A stretch of DNA of 64,000 nt, taken from positions 28,438,602 through 28,502,601 of the forward strand of contig CM028377.1 of assembly GCA_013146195.2 (NCBI GenBank). Direction: 5' to 3'. Origin of the DNA: Codonopsis lanceolata. Taxonomy: Eukaryota > Streptophyta > Magnoliopsida > Asterales > Campanulaceae. The position numbers were made by a program, and so were the translations under genes. Position 1 is the first letter of the stretch; each line of letters opens with the position of its first letter. The notes below the pieces were generated by a model. That model searched no databases. It was given only the letters and a program-made list of their open reading frames with translations, and had not been told where the DNA came from. Below are positions 10,771 through 21,858 of this stretch, piece after piece.

Positions 10771-11503
10771 TGCTTTTGTGAATATGTCTGCTAACTGACG
10801 TTCTATTGAAATGTACTTCAAGCTTATATTTCTCTTTTCGACATTATCCCTTAGAAAATGATATCAAACATCAACATGTTTCGTCTTGGAATGCATTACT
10901 GGATTGTAGGTAATGTAGATTGCTGAGGTGTTGTCACACATGATTGGACAATCTGCTACTTTGATGTCATAATCCACCAGCTATTGCTTGATCCAGAGTA
11001 GTTGACAACAGCAGCTTCCAGCAGCAATATATTCTGCTTCAGTGGTGGAGTTAGAAACAGAAGCTTGTTTCTTGCTGGCCCATGAGACATGTTTGTCTCC
11101 TAGAAATTGACATGTCCCACTAGTGCTTTTTCTGTCAACTTGATAGCCAGCATAGTCTGCATCTGAGTATCCGACTAAATTGAAAGAGGACTCTCTTGGA
11201 TACCAGATACCTAAGTTGGTGGTATCTGATACATACTTGATAATCCTCTTGGCTGCTAGAAGATGTGATTCACGAGGGTCTGCTTGAAATCTAGCACATA
11301 CCCCAACAAAGATATACTATGTATGTCGTCTCCGCCGCGGTAAGGTAGAGTAGAGATCCGATAATCCCTCTATATTGAGTGATATCCACCTTTTTCCCTT
11401 GTAGATCTTTAGATAATTTGCATTTAGTAGACATGGGAGTGTCAAAGGTGTTGGCCATTTCCAATCCATATTTTTTGACTAGTTCGTTAGCATATTTAGA
11501 TTA
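10771..11503 (-). pseudogene. Copia RNase H domain (pol C-terminus)
   Basis: The minus strand encodes the end of a Copia pol. Recognisable pieces are a GYSDADYAG stretch, KSTSGTCQFLG, SWASKKQ, TEAEYIAA and the terminal LADIFTKAL motif. It would remove the RNA template strand during reverse transcription. It is broken by small shifts and stops, including a stop near 11001 (TGA-like position after LLWIKQ) and a disturbed stretch near 11310-11345 with an odd CCGCCGCGG string. It is continuous with the reverse transcriptase upstream. Confidence 0.75.
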
Positions 11504-12202
11504 GCAGATGAAAATTCATTTGTTGGATTGTTGAATTTGAAGACCCAAGAAGAATGTGAGTTCTCCCATCATGCTCATTTGAAACTTTCCAGTCATGAGT
11601 GATTCAAATCGTTTGCACAGCTTCTCATTTGTTGAACCAAAGATGATATCATCGACGTATATTTGCACTAGCAGCGAGTGACCTTTGTGCTTGAGAATGA
11701 AAAGAGTTGTGTCAATCTTCCCTCTCACAAATCCTTGTTCCATTAAGAACTTGGATAGTGTCTCATACCAGGCACGAGGAGCTTGTTTGAGACCATAAAG
11801 AGCCTTCTTAAGTTTATAAACATAAGTTTATTTTCCTTTTTCAATGAAACCTGGAGGTTGGGTGACATAAACAGTCTCTTGAAGATCTCCATTGAGAAAG
11901 GCGCTCTTGACGTCCATTTGATACACCACAAAGTCCTTGTATGTGGCATAGGCTAGAAAGATTCTGATAGCTTCTAACCTTGCTACTGGAGCAAATGTTT
12001 CATCATAGTTGATTCCTTCTTCTTGACGATATCCATGTGCAACGAGTCTAGCTTTGTTTCTAATGATGTTCCCATCCTCATCCTTTTTGTTTCTGAACAC
12101 CCATTTTGTGTCGATGATAGTATGATCAGCAGGTCTTGGGACTAGCTTCCATACTTGGCATCTTTCAAATTGCTGAAGTTCTTCTTGCATAGCTTCCAGT
12201 CA
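11504..12202 (-). pseudogene. Copia reverse transcriptase
   Basis: The minus-strand frame carries the hallmarks of the Copia RT domain: KWVFRNKKDEDG, ARLVAHGYRQEEGINYDETF, VYQMDVKSAFLNGDL and the catalytic YVDDIIFGST box near 11650. In-frame stops sit at 12202-12200, 11830-11828, 11518-11516 and 11503-11501, all in the same frame as integrase. Most would arise from a Gln or Trp codon by one C-to-T (or G-to-A) change. The domain copies RNA into DNA; this copy is dead. Confidence 0.88.
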
Positions 12203-12478
12203 GCTTGGATCTTGTAAGGCTTCATCAACTTTCTTTGGCTCTTCTTCTGAAACAAATGCATCACAGAATGTACATTCGTTTTTAGAGGATCTTCTAGTCC
12301 GCACTCCTACATGGATGTCACTAATGATTTGAGAAATTTGGTGATCCTTACATAATCTTGTAACAACAGGAATGTGAGTTGCTATTTGATCTTCATGAAT
12401 AGGTTCAGGAGGAGGACTAGGTGGAAGGTCGGCTGTTTCTTGAGGGATGTAATGTTCAGAGTTGGATTCATAGGTAAG

Positions 12479-13651
12479 CTAAAGAATAGGATTTTGAGGT
12501 TCAGAGATTATGGGCTCAGGATTTGTATTGTCATGAGCAGAATTGAAATTTTCTGGTAGCTCATGGGAGAAGTGATGGTCAGGTATATCTGAAGGAGTTA
12601 CTGGTGATGGATTTGGAATATGAAAACTATTTGATGGTTGAGATGTACCTGTCTCAACATTTTCAGGATCATCAGTAACATTTGGAGTCACGTGTGGCTC
12701 TAATAAGTCAAATTCATCAAATGAAACATGAATAGATTCAACAATTTTCAAAGATCGTTTGTTGAAGACTCTATAAGCTTTGGAGTGTAAGGCATAGCCT
12801 AGAAAAACACCTTCGTCAGCTTTGTTATCAAATTTACCTCGGTAGTCATTACCATTGTAGACTACGAAGCATTTGCAGCCGAAGATTTTGAAAAATCCAA
12901 TGTTTGAGGCTTTAACTCTCCAAAGTTCATAAGGAGTTTTACCGTGAAATTTTTTGATCAAGGCTCTGTTTTGAGCAAAGCATGTTGTGTTGACGGCTTC
13001 TGCCCAGAAGTGCTTAGGCAGTTTTGCTTCATCGAGCATAGTTTTAGCAGCTTCAATGAGAGTTTTGTTTTTCCTTTCTGCTACACCATTTTGTTGAGGA
13101 GTTCTGACAGTAGAAAAGTTATGACCTATTCCATGATCATCACAGTATTTTTCTATGCCATTATTGGTGAATTCTGTTCCATTATATGATCGAACATCAC
13201 TGATTTCAACGAGCTTTTGAGTCTGCAATCTTCTGAACAGTGCTGTGAGGATGTCATATGTATGATCCTTAGAGGACATCATCTCTGTCCAGGTATATCT
13301 TGTGTAGTCGTAAACTACGACCAAGGTGTATCTGTGACCACTATAGCTGATAGTAGTCATAGGCCCGAAGAGATCCATGTGAAGAAGTTGCAAAGGTCTG
13401 GTAGTTGTGAGATCTGGTTTACTTTTGAAAGAGGCTTTTGAAAGCTTTCCTAGTTGACAAGCTTTGCATAGATGATCATGATCAGCAGAAACTTTTGGCA
13501 TTCCTTTCACCAATCCTTCTTTGGATAGCTTTGGTAAATATTTGAAGTTTAGATGGCTAAGACGTTCGTGCCACAACCAGCTTTTGTCTTGAGCAGAGTT
13601 AGCTACAAGACATAGATTAGCCGCCTTGCCATAGACATTTAAATCTATCAC
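12479..13651 (-). pseudogene. Copia GAG-pre-integrase and integrase
   Basis: The 390-codon open stretch starts with the zinc-binding HHCC region (LWHERLSHLNF ... LCKACQLGK), followed by the integrase core: the first catalytic Asp in LLHMDLFGPM and the catalytic Glu in TPQQNGVAERKN. At the second catalytic position, normally Asp in the S-D-x-G-T-E-F context, the sequence reads RSYNGTEF, so the catalytic Asp is Tyr. A stop at 12481-12479 ends the frame before RT. The family joins new DNA into the genome; this copy lost that twice over. Confidence 0.88.
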
Positions 13652-14049
13652 ATAGACATTCCCTTGTCTATGTCCAGTGACCAGAGTTGAACATGAGTCT
13701 GGATCCTTAATATTACATCATTTTTAGGAGAATTGGCATATGAGTTCTTTGTCACAAAATTGTGAGATGCTCAGAAGATTGTGCTTCAAGCCTTCTACTA
13801 GAGAGACTTTTCCTATGGAGAGATTTCCACGGATGATGGATCCATATCCAATAGTTCTGACTTTAGCGTTGTCTCCAAAGATGACTGGAGGGCCTTCTAC
13901 TTCAGAAATGTTTGAGAGAAGGCATGATTCTCCTGTCATGTGTCTGGAGCAGCCACTATCTAGATACCATACGTCTTTCTTTTCTAAACTTGAATCAGTT
14001 ACGAAGCATACCTGCAGTATAGATATAAGTAAATCATGGTCCCCTTTAT
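13652..14049 (-). pseudogene. Copia aspartic protease region
   Basis: Around 13970 the minus strand reads WYLDSGCSRHMTGE, the Copia protease active site (D-S-G) with its flanking CSRHMT. The open stretch 13939-13724 continues as FGDNAKVRTIGYG and LLSISQFCD, typical of the protease-to-pre-integrase join. Stops and shifts lie near 13724-13690. The frame differs from that of gag upstream, so either a frameshift arose or protease was made by frameshifting; I cannot tell which. Confidence 0.75.
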
Positions 14050-16314
14050 TTATCTTTTAGGGTCCATAGGGTTAGCATTTTTAGGAACCCATACTTGCCT
14101 TACTTTTGGAATTGGAGATCCAGTAGGCTTCATGATGGATTTCAGAAGACATTCATGAGCCAAGTGACCTAAACATTTGCAAAAAGTACAGCAATGAAAA
14201 TTACAAATGTTAGGTTGAGAAAGATGGTTTTCGGTAGACATTTTAGCAAGCTTTCTTTTGGTAGCTGGCTTTGATTCAGTAGACTTGTAAGATTTTGCAT
14301 GAGTTTTCTTAAGTCTATATTTAGCAGTTCTTGTCTTAGCAGACTTGTTAAAACTAGACTTAGATTTCTCATACATTTTTCCTTTTAGCTTCAAGTCAGC
14401 AGTCTTGGGGGCACCATCATCACTGTGTTTGCTTTTGACAAATCTGACATGTTTATGTTGACTTTTAGTTTTCCTAGAAACAGCAGCCTTTGCTTTAGCC
14501 CAGGTGGTGGTAGAAGGATATTGTGAGTCAGCATAATCCTGAGCAGACTTTTCAACAGCTGATGATTGCTTCATTTTTGGAGCATTATTGGTCTTAAATG
14601 CTCGAGTCTTAGGATATTTATAGTAGATAACAGCACAGCCAATTCCTTGTCTACCCTTGTTGTTGAACTGCTGAAGATATGGAAGATCATCATCAGTTTG
14701 TTCAGACAAGTCTTTTGTTTTTTGTTCAGAGGTTGTGCCAGCAGTGTTTTCATAGAAACACAGTCCGGTTTTGTCATTAGATGACTTTTGTTCTCCAAGA
14801 ATTTGATTAAAAACAGCCTTAGAGTTATTCCATGAGTTGATGGTTTTTTGTAACTCGTCTTTCTCAGCAGATATCTCTTTTGCATGATCAATTAGGCAAG
14901 CAACCTTCTTGTTGAGAAACTCGTTCTCTTCCTTTAACTTGATACTTTCCTGCTGGATTCCATGAAGAGTTTTTAACTCGGCTTCCAGCATGGATTTCTC
15001 AGTTCCCAGCTTCTCATGATTCTTTGCTAACCTTACGTAAGCCTTTCTAAATTCATTGAATTCCTCTAGCATGTCCTGAGCATCCTTGAGGATTTCTTCT
15101 TTAGAAGGATCTTCAGAAGATTGTTCTATGTTAGCTTGATAGGGAGCATATTTAATTTCACTTTCTGAGTCATAGGTGGGAGGTGACTCTAGAGCAACAA
15201 GGCAAATGTGTGCCTGCTCTGGTGAGTCATCACTGTCATCCTCATCAGAATCAGTTTCAAACCAGGTGGACACTTGGTTTTCTCTTAAGTCCTCAGCCAG
15301 CAGACCTCTATGTTTTGAAAATGATTTAGAAGGTCGTCTTTTATAAGCTTCATATTTAGGCTTTGGACATTTAGAAGCAAAGTGACCAGGCTTTCTGCAA
15401 TTGAAGCAAACTAGCTCATCGTTTTGTGAGCTATCAGCAGTCTTTTTGAAAGTCTGCTGGTTTGCTTCTTTCCTCTTGTTGAATCTTGAAAATTTTTGAA
15501 ACTTCTTAACGAACATGGCAAATTGTTCGTCAGATAGGATTTCATTTTCATTAGAAGAGGAAGTAGATGGTTTATTATCTACAACAGGGTTTTCTTGAGA
15601 GATAGCAGAAAAAGACGGAAGTTTAAATTGTTTGTCATGTTCTTGAGCTTGAATTAGTTCTTGCTTATAGACAGTTAAACTCACATACAAACTTCGAAGA
15701 TGCATGGAGTTTAAGTCTTTGGACTCTTTAATAGCAGTGGTCTTAACATGCCACAAACTTCCTAAAGAAGTTAAAAATCTCATATTTACTTCTTTTATAA
15801 TATATTCTTTTCCTAGGGAATAACAACTATTAACTACCTCACAGAATCTGTCGTAGGCTTGTCGTAGTGTCTCATTTGGATCTTTCCTGAACGAGTCAAA
15901 CTGTTAAATATAGTTGTATTTTCTGTTGTCTCTAGTGGGCAAATCTCCTTCTAGATATTCCACCAGTGCTTCCCACATTTCCTTAGCTGTCTTGCACCTG
16001 ATTATCTGTTGATATGTGCTTGTGTCCACTGATCTGGATATGATGTGTATTGCCTTACTGTCTAGCTCAACAAGCTTCCTTTCTTCTTCTGTCCATTCAT
16101 TCATTGATTTTGGTATCTCGGGAGGTCCACCTGCTACTTCTGCTAGAAGATTTGGCTTCATAGGAATATGAGAACCTGTTTGAACACATTGCCGTAGACG
16201 ATTGTCAATAGAATTCATATATCTCATAACTTTGTCTTTCCATACTTCGAAATGACCTTTGTCCAATATTGGGACGTGGCTTGTATTCGAGGTAGGCAAC
16301 ATGTAGTGAGCCAT
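14050..16314 (-). pseudogene. Sirevirus-like gag with zinc knuckle
   Basis: Begins with MAHYMLPTSNTSHVP at 16314, a start downstream of the primer site; the upstream frame runs into the LTR and is ignored. The N-terminal part (FEVWKDKVMRYM ... KAIHIISRSV ... AKEMWEALVEYLEG) is the capsid-like gag region of Copia elements. One in-frame stop at 15906-15904 interrupts it; the frame then stays open to 14050. A CCHC knuckle (CFNCRKPGHFASKC) lies near 15390, followed by a long charged, Glu/Lys-rich part that looks like a coiled coil (about 15090-14840), then a basic region and a second Cys/His cluster near 14180. The coiled coil is typical of Sirevirus gag. Confidence 0.82.
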
Positions 16315-16367
16315 AGGATCTATTCTCAAGAGATTAATCTTGGAAAAATAAATTTTCAAATAATTAA

Positions 16368-16379
16368 GCTCTGATACCA
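16368..16379 (-). other. Primer-binding site of the minus-strand Copia
   Basis: GCTCTGATACCA on the plus strand is the reverse complement of TGGTATCAGAGC, placed two bases inside the LTR boundary. It is complementary to initiator tRNA-Met. Confidence 0.9.
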
Positions 16380-16381
16380 AT

Positions 16382-17648
16382 TGTTGGTCCCAAAATAGGC
16401 TCAATCTAGGCTAGAAGGGGGGGTTGAATAGCCTAGTTGATATTATATAATATCCCTTTTTAAATTTGAAATGTTTCTTGAAGACAATCTTTCTTCTTTT
16501 CCTTTTTAAAAGACTTTTTCAAAAAGGGTTAATGTAGCGGAATACTAATAAGAGGAAACAGGTCGAGATCTGTTGTTGATATAAACACAGTAGCAGTTAT
16601 AAGATGAGCAGAAACAGTTTAAAAAGGACATGGAGTTTAGAAGTGGTTCGTACTATGAATAGTACTACGTCCACTACCAAAGTGGTTAGCTTTGGATTTG
16701 AAAAGTGCACTTGTGTAGGTGTGAGAGTAAGATCTCTAATGGATCGTGTACAAAATAGTTTTTAACCAAGTGTATGATGATGAGATAACCAATTAATGAA
16801 TAATTGTTCTCTCAAGTGCTAAAGTAAAGAACAGTTTGAATGCAAACTAGATGAAGCTGAAAGTATAAACTCGTAGATCTGCAGCTTCAAGAAGTTTGAT
16901 GAAGTTGTTAGTTCTTGTCCTTTGATCTCTTGAATGCTTTGAGTTATGAAGATGAAGCTTGAATGTTCAGTGTGCAAGAGTTGTTGTTCAGATTTTCAAG
17001 AGTTGTTGTTCAGGTCTTCAAAACTCGAATAAATACCATGGGAGATCTTTTGGACCGTTGGACTGAAGATAGACTAGTTGTGTCCAACGTTATAATGCAT
17101 TAAATGCATTTCAGTGCTTTGTAGAATGCGTTCAGCAACAGATATCAGAGATTCGGAGTTGCAGAGGTAGCCATTCCAAACAGAGCAATCTTTCTGTCTT
17201 GCAGGCGTTTCAGCTTGAAAGTCTTCTTAGCCAAATGAGGAAATGTCTTCAGATGTCATTATGCGTGAGGCAGACTGGACAAGATATCGAGTTATCTACA
17301 GAGTTGACTCCTTTGGAGGGAAATCTGATGAAGATATCTTTTTGAATATTATATGACTTATATATTCAAAAAATATCTAAATCAAATAATACAAGACTTA
17401 ATTCCTTGATTTGAATGTCTTTGATTTTGAAGCTTGAGCAGACTTTCAAGTCTGCTGATCGAACTATGCTTTCAAGGCTGCTGTTGAAGCCTGCTTGTCC
17501 GCGCCTAAAATGAACTAACAATAAACTAGTTCTAAACACCCTTGATTCTAAGACAGTTGCCACACTAATCGGTACGCAGACCTATAAGCCACTGTACAGT
17601 AGAATCAGAGGATGACTCAACCAAATCTAGAACCTATGAGGGTCAACA
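16382..17648 (-). repeat. 5' LTR of the minus-strand Copia
   Basis: On the plus strand it runs TGTTGGTCCC ... GGGTCAACA (TG...CA), 1267 bp. It shares blocks with the solo LTR at 33000-34280 (the TTTTGTACACGATCCATT region, a GTGGACGTAG block, and a C-run before the end) and with the LARD LTR. It abuts the mariner's 3' side at 17649, so it inserted into or recombined with that element. Confidence 0.8.
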
Positions 17649-17776
17649 AACAGTTTATACAAAAGTTACATGCCATTGCTACACCTCTTTACACCAAAAC
17701 CTTTAGCGTAAAAGCACAACTTTAAGCACAAATCCATCATTCATCAAAAGCTACCATAATTGGCTTGGGCTCTTCT

Positions 17777-19887
17777 CTATTGGCTTAGATATTCTTTTAC
17801 CTTCACTACAAGATCAACGTCACAACTTACTTGAAGATGTAGTTCACCAATTTTTTCCAACTTGTTTTTACCAATATGTTTGAGTTTGTAGTTGATGCCT
17901 CCAAGAGAATTCATCACTTCAACCATGCATAATTGTAAAGACACAAAAACCCAATTGAGACAGTGTGGGGATAAATCATCATAAGCCTTTTCCACTGCTA
18001 CGACTAATTGGTCAATTGTTGATGGAGCACTTTCATTTTGAAGAGATTGAATTGACCGAAAGAAACCAAGGTCCAATACATTCATGTCGGGACTATTTGG
18101 AGGCTGAAAGGTTAGCTGAATATCAAATCCATCCCTAGAAGCTGCTTCATGAAATTGACTATCGGAGGGATTGATGTGTGGTTTCGCATTATCTTGTTGA
18201 ATAAAAATTGTTCTCATACCAAAAGAAGGCCCTTTTTCTTGAATAGCCGGTAAAACTTTATCAATCAAGTAAGCCCAAGTTACTTCTTTTGTGATTGATA
18301 AGATTGGATTTGTTTACATTGTTCCGGCTACTCGATTCTTGTTATTTCTCTTAGCCGACTCCTTAAAAGTGAAAGGAAATATTCATATTTTTCCAAAGAA
18401 AAGTAAGTTTCCAGACATATCAAATCGAGGACGAGCAAGAGCGAAAGAAGAAACATTACTTTTTCGATAATTTTTTACTTTTATAATGCGTTCGTGAGGA
18501 TCCTCCTCTTCAGGAAGTAAGTAGTACTTTGGTGTAGTTCTCGACATATAAAACCACTTCTCATCAATATGAACGTAATCAAACATGTCACGAAACATTG
18601 GATTGCTATTTAAACTTATTGGATCAAGCATTAAGATACATCACTCTAACCTCGCTTTCTTGTTCTCCTCTATTAGAAATGGATTTAATGCATTCGAATG
18701 ACAACGAATCTTTCCCGTTTTGATCAACATGTGTACGATTGTTTTTGATTCACCCAAAGCCTTAGCTAACGATCGAATGTAACACCCGAGCCCGAGAGCC
18801 CGGTCCGCTACGTGTAGCCACCTGCCCGAGCACGCGGCACCTTGGGTCATCGGGCCTACCACAAGGCCAAAAGTCCATGGATGATGTTGGTGCCCGATGG
18901 TAAGCGCATGGCTACCTTATAAATCAACACAAGTCCCACATCTACCCGATGTGGGATTGGGGTTATTACAATCTCCCCCACTCAAATCCTTGACGTCCTC
19001 GTCAAGGCCAAATTTTACCCTAGGCGACGCGGGAGGCTCGTCACGGGATCAAGAGGTGGCTCCCACCTTAGCGGTGTAGCACTTTGGCCCGAGACTTTGT
19101 TCCCACATTTCCGTGGGACCCTCCCAATCCCACATCGGGTAGATGTGGGACTTGTGTTTGATTTATAAGGTAGCCATGCGTTACTACCGGGCACCAACAT
19201 CATCCATGGACTTTGGGTCGGGTGGGCCCGATGACCCAGGTGCCGCGCCAAGCGGTGGGCTACACGCAGCGGACCTGCTCTCCTTACAAATGGTATCGAG
19301 CGGGTCTCGGCCAGGAAATGTGGGAACAAAGTCATGCGGGCCAAAGTGCTACACCGCAGAAGGTGGGCGAGTCACCTCTTGATTCTTGCATTGCCCGGGG
19401 TATGATTCAGCCTTGAGGAGGACGTCAAGGATTTAAGTGGGGTAGGTGTGGGAATTGTGTTTGATTTATAAGGTGGCCACACACTACCTCTGAGCACCAA
19501 CATCATCCATTGATTTTTGGGTCGGCTTGTGGTGAGCCTGATGACCCAAGATGCTGCGTGCTCAGTGGGCCAGTGTGTGGGCTACACGTAGCGGACCGGG
19601 CTCTCGGGCTCGGGGCGTTACAGAATGTTTGTATGAGATTTCTTCGCAATTATCGTCATCCTACTTAAGTCGATTTGAGCTCGTTTTTGTTGTACCCTTC
19701 TTGGCATCCTGGAAGAGACATCAGCAACTAATCCTTTCGCAATATTATCTTTTTCGTGATTCCAAATTATGCTTATGGTTCTTGGTGTTACACCAAAAGA
19801 AGCTGCAACCGAGGTAATTGAGCCATTCTTTGTATGCCCGTTATTGCTTTGCTTCAGTAGTAAGTCGTAAATTTCTTTTCTTTCCAT
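17777..19887 (-). pseudogene. Mariner transposase (DD39D), interrupted
   Basis: The N-terminus (MERKEIYDLLLKQSNNG ... VAASFGVTPRTISIIW, 19887-19623) is the helix-turn-helix DNA-binding part. After an 845-bp TRIM insert the frame resumes (SLAKALGESKTIVHMLIKTG). The catalytic residues are present: Asp in VHIDEKWFY (18560 region), Asp in FIQQDNAKPH, and Asp in SPDMNVLDLGFF, with 39 residues between the last two. In-frame stops lie near 18641 (at a likely Trp codon), 18383 and 18320. The enzyme would cut and paste the element at TA sites; this copy is dead, but the intact triad shows it decayed late. Confidence 0.88.
18778..19622. mobile_element. TRIM composite: inverted LTR plus a full TRIM, inside the mariner
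   Basis: 18778-18970 is a TRIM LTR on the minus strand (TGTAACACCC ... TTATTACA), followed by reversed internal DNA with a reversed polypurine tract (CTCCCCCA). At about 19121 this flips into a plus-strand LTR lacking its first bases (to 19288), a primer site TGGTATCGAGC (19291-19301), internal DNA, and a 3' LTR from about 19446 to 19622 lacking about 40 bases of its start. The LTR carries CCCACATCGGGTAGATGTGG and TTTATAAGG. GAA flanks both sides (GAATG if the terminal TG is shared), and the mariner frame resumes cleanly. Confidence 0.75.
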
Positions 19888-20291
19888 GTTGGTCAGATTT
19901 TTTTGGAGAAAGAGAGTTTAAATCAGGTAAGAACTCCATCAAGAATCAAAATAACAATTTACCTATTTGTTTCAGTGTTTGGTTTATAGAGGAAACCGTC
20001 ATAGGCTGAATGGCTTAAAAAAAGAAAGAAGATCTTTTACCACATTAGAAAACAAGGTACTCCAATTGATTGTCTTCGCAATTGCCGGAAAACATGTCAC
20101 GTGATTTATTCAAATTTTGGTTGGAGCCTGGGAGGGAATTGATGGGAGTAATGTATCTGTCATCTCACTTTTATTCATAGGGGCAAAAGTGGAAATTCAC
20201 ACAAATATCAATATTAATAATACAGTCAATTGTGTTTTCTTAAATGGTGCGTCGGGTCAACCAGGACGATTATTTAGGGACAGAGGGAGTA

Positions 20292-20694
20292 TATAAGTTG
20301 CTTTCAATGTAAATTATAGTTATCTCTAATTATATAATTGTATTTCTTCATTTTTGGTTTCCAAAGGTCTCCTCAGATCCAAAGGCCCAAGGTTAATCTA
20401 TGTTGAAATCCTCTATGGGGAGCGAAGTTAATACACTTAGAGTATTGGAGGATAGTTTAGAAACTAAAAAATTCATTAATCTACAGTGTTTCGTGGGTTT
20501 TTATGATGCCAAAAAAACAGCTACAACATATATATATATATATATATATATGTTTGTGTGTGTGTGTGTGTATATATAACTTTCTCTCAATAATCATTGA
20601 TGGTTACTCTTATATTAACCGTTGGATAAAAATAAATAGTCGAGATTGATTGAGTAGTTGGATATGCAATTATTTTACTCACATTGTAAGAGTA
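20292..20694. other. Intergenic DNA with a TA/TG microsatellite
   Basis: No gene. A (TA)n tract at about 20529-20551 runs into (TG)n at 20554-20572. Otherwise unique AT-rich DNA between the mariner and the Copia element. Confidence 0.6.
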
Positions 20695-21461
20695 AAATAG
20701 GGTCATCCTATTTTATTTATTGTTGTGCCCTTTCTTGGTCCAAAAGTTATGGTAAGTAGTTACCAAATTTAATACATTTCTTGGTTCTAAAGTAATTGTA
20801 AAGTTTTACCATAATTAAATACTTCCAAAAGCTCTCAAGAGTCCTTAATATAGTTGGATAAAATATTTGGTAAGATTCTTTGAATTTAATTAGGAAACTA
20901 ATTTAGGGAACTAACCTTGTATTTCCAAATATAATATGTTTCCTTGGAGTTGCTGGATTCATGTGTGTGTAGGTCTTTACCTCAAGTATAAATACAAGCA
21001 GACCTCGTGCATACATACAGACGTGGAGACAGAAAGATTTCATAGAAAGAAACTGAGAGCTTCGCTGCTGAAGTTTGGATGTAGCTACATCACAAGCTAC
21101 ATTGATCTTTTTGTTGTTTGTTTTCCTAGTTCCTAGGAAACTTATTTGTTTAATCTCACATTTGCTTTACTCTTGTTTTTGTAGGTTTCCTCTACAGACT
21201 TAATGTGTTGTTCAAGGTTTTGATATTTGGTTAGATTTCACGTGTTTGTAAAACTCATAATCATTTAGTGAAATCTTTTTTGGCCATAGGGCTGGATATA
21301 CAAGCCTAGCTTGTAGATTTTTTGATAAGCTTCTGTGTTTAGTACTGTTTTATTAGATTAAAGACTTCCACTGTTTACTTGTTTTATTATCTGGTCAATG
21401 CACCTTTGGATGCAGCTGCATTAATAGTTTTTTTAAAATCCTAGCTACTATTGCACTTTCA
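20695..21461 (+). repeat. 5' LTR of the 20.7-26.7 kb Copia
   Basis: 767 bp, TG...CA. A TATA box (AGTATAAATAC, near 20987) precedes the sequence AAGCAGACCTCGTGCA, the probable transcript start region. A primer site (ATTAGTATCAGAGCC, 21462-21476, one base off the usual TGGTATCAGAGCC) follows. Confidence 0.85.
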
Positions 21462-21858
21462 ATTAGTATCAGAGCCTCCTCTTGACCTCACTAAGAGAAG
21501 ATTCTGGTTGTAGCCATGATGGATTCCTAATATGAGAATGTTGTTTGTCCTCCTACCTTAACGAATATGAATTACTCAAAGTGGAATGGTGAGGAATCTA
21601 ATTTGGTGAAGGCTCAATGTCTCTTTTAACAACCAAGTTTAAAAATATTTTGAAAGCTAAAGAACAAAATAGATCTCATTTTTCAAGCACCAAAACTACT
21701 TTCAAACCTGAGCCTAGTAAGTTTATTTCTAAGGAAAATTCTTTTCAAACCCCTTAAAAATCTTTTACCAATCCTTTTGCTAAATAGACTACATCGAGAG
21801 GAAAGAATATTTATTCCATTCAACGTAGGGCCTGTCAAGGGTTTGGTCATTTTGCTAA

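Larger units (their letters stand above)
10770..17648 (-). mobile_element. Sirevirus-like Copia retrotransposon, decayed, 3' LTR missing
   Basis: Read on the minus strand it has a 5' LTR (17648-16382), a primer site, gag (with zinc knuckle), protease, integrase, reverse transcriptase and RNase H, the Copia order. A coiled-coil-rich gag with a zinc knuckle and kilobase LTRs fit the Sirevirus group. The RNase H end runs into the LARD leader at 10770 with no 3' LTR. Pol is broken mainly by stop codons in one frame. It cannot be active. Confidence 0.85.
17649..20289 (-). mobile_element. Mariner-like element, plant DD39D type, left end missing
   Basis: The right terminus (GTCCTGGTTGACCCGACGCA ... 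CTCCCTCTGTCCC on the minus strand) is a typical plant mariner end, bordered by TA at 20290-20291. The transposase reads on the minus strand. The left terminus is absent: the Copia LTR starts at 17648 within the 3' untranslated part. A TRIM composite sits inside the transposase at 18778-19622. Confidence 0.85.

Noticed and set aside
13740..14060. 106-codon plus-strand frame
   Set aside because: Antisense to the Copia protease region.
18778..19622. CACTA or Harbinger insertion, given inverted ends and a 3-bp GAA duplication
   Set aside because: The ends match TRIM LTR ends, primer sites and a polypurine tract are present, and the inverted look comes from opposing LTR copies.
20529..20577. Replication origin or matrix-attachment signal
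   Set aside because: Only a TA/TG microsatellite; nothing else supports a function.
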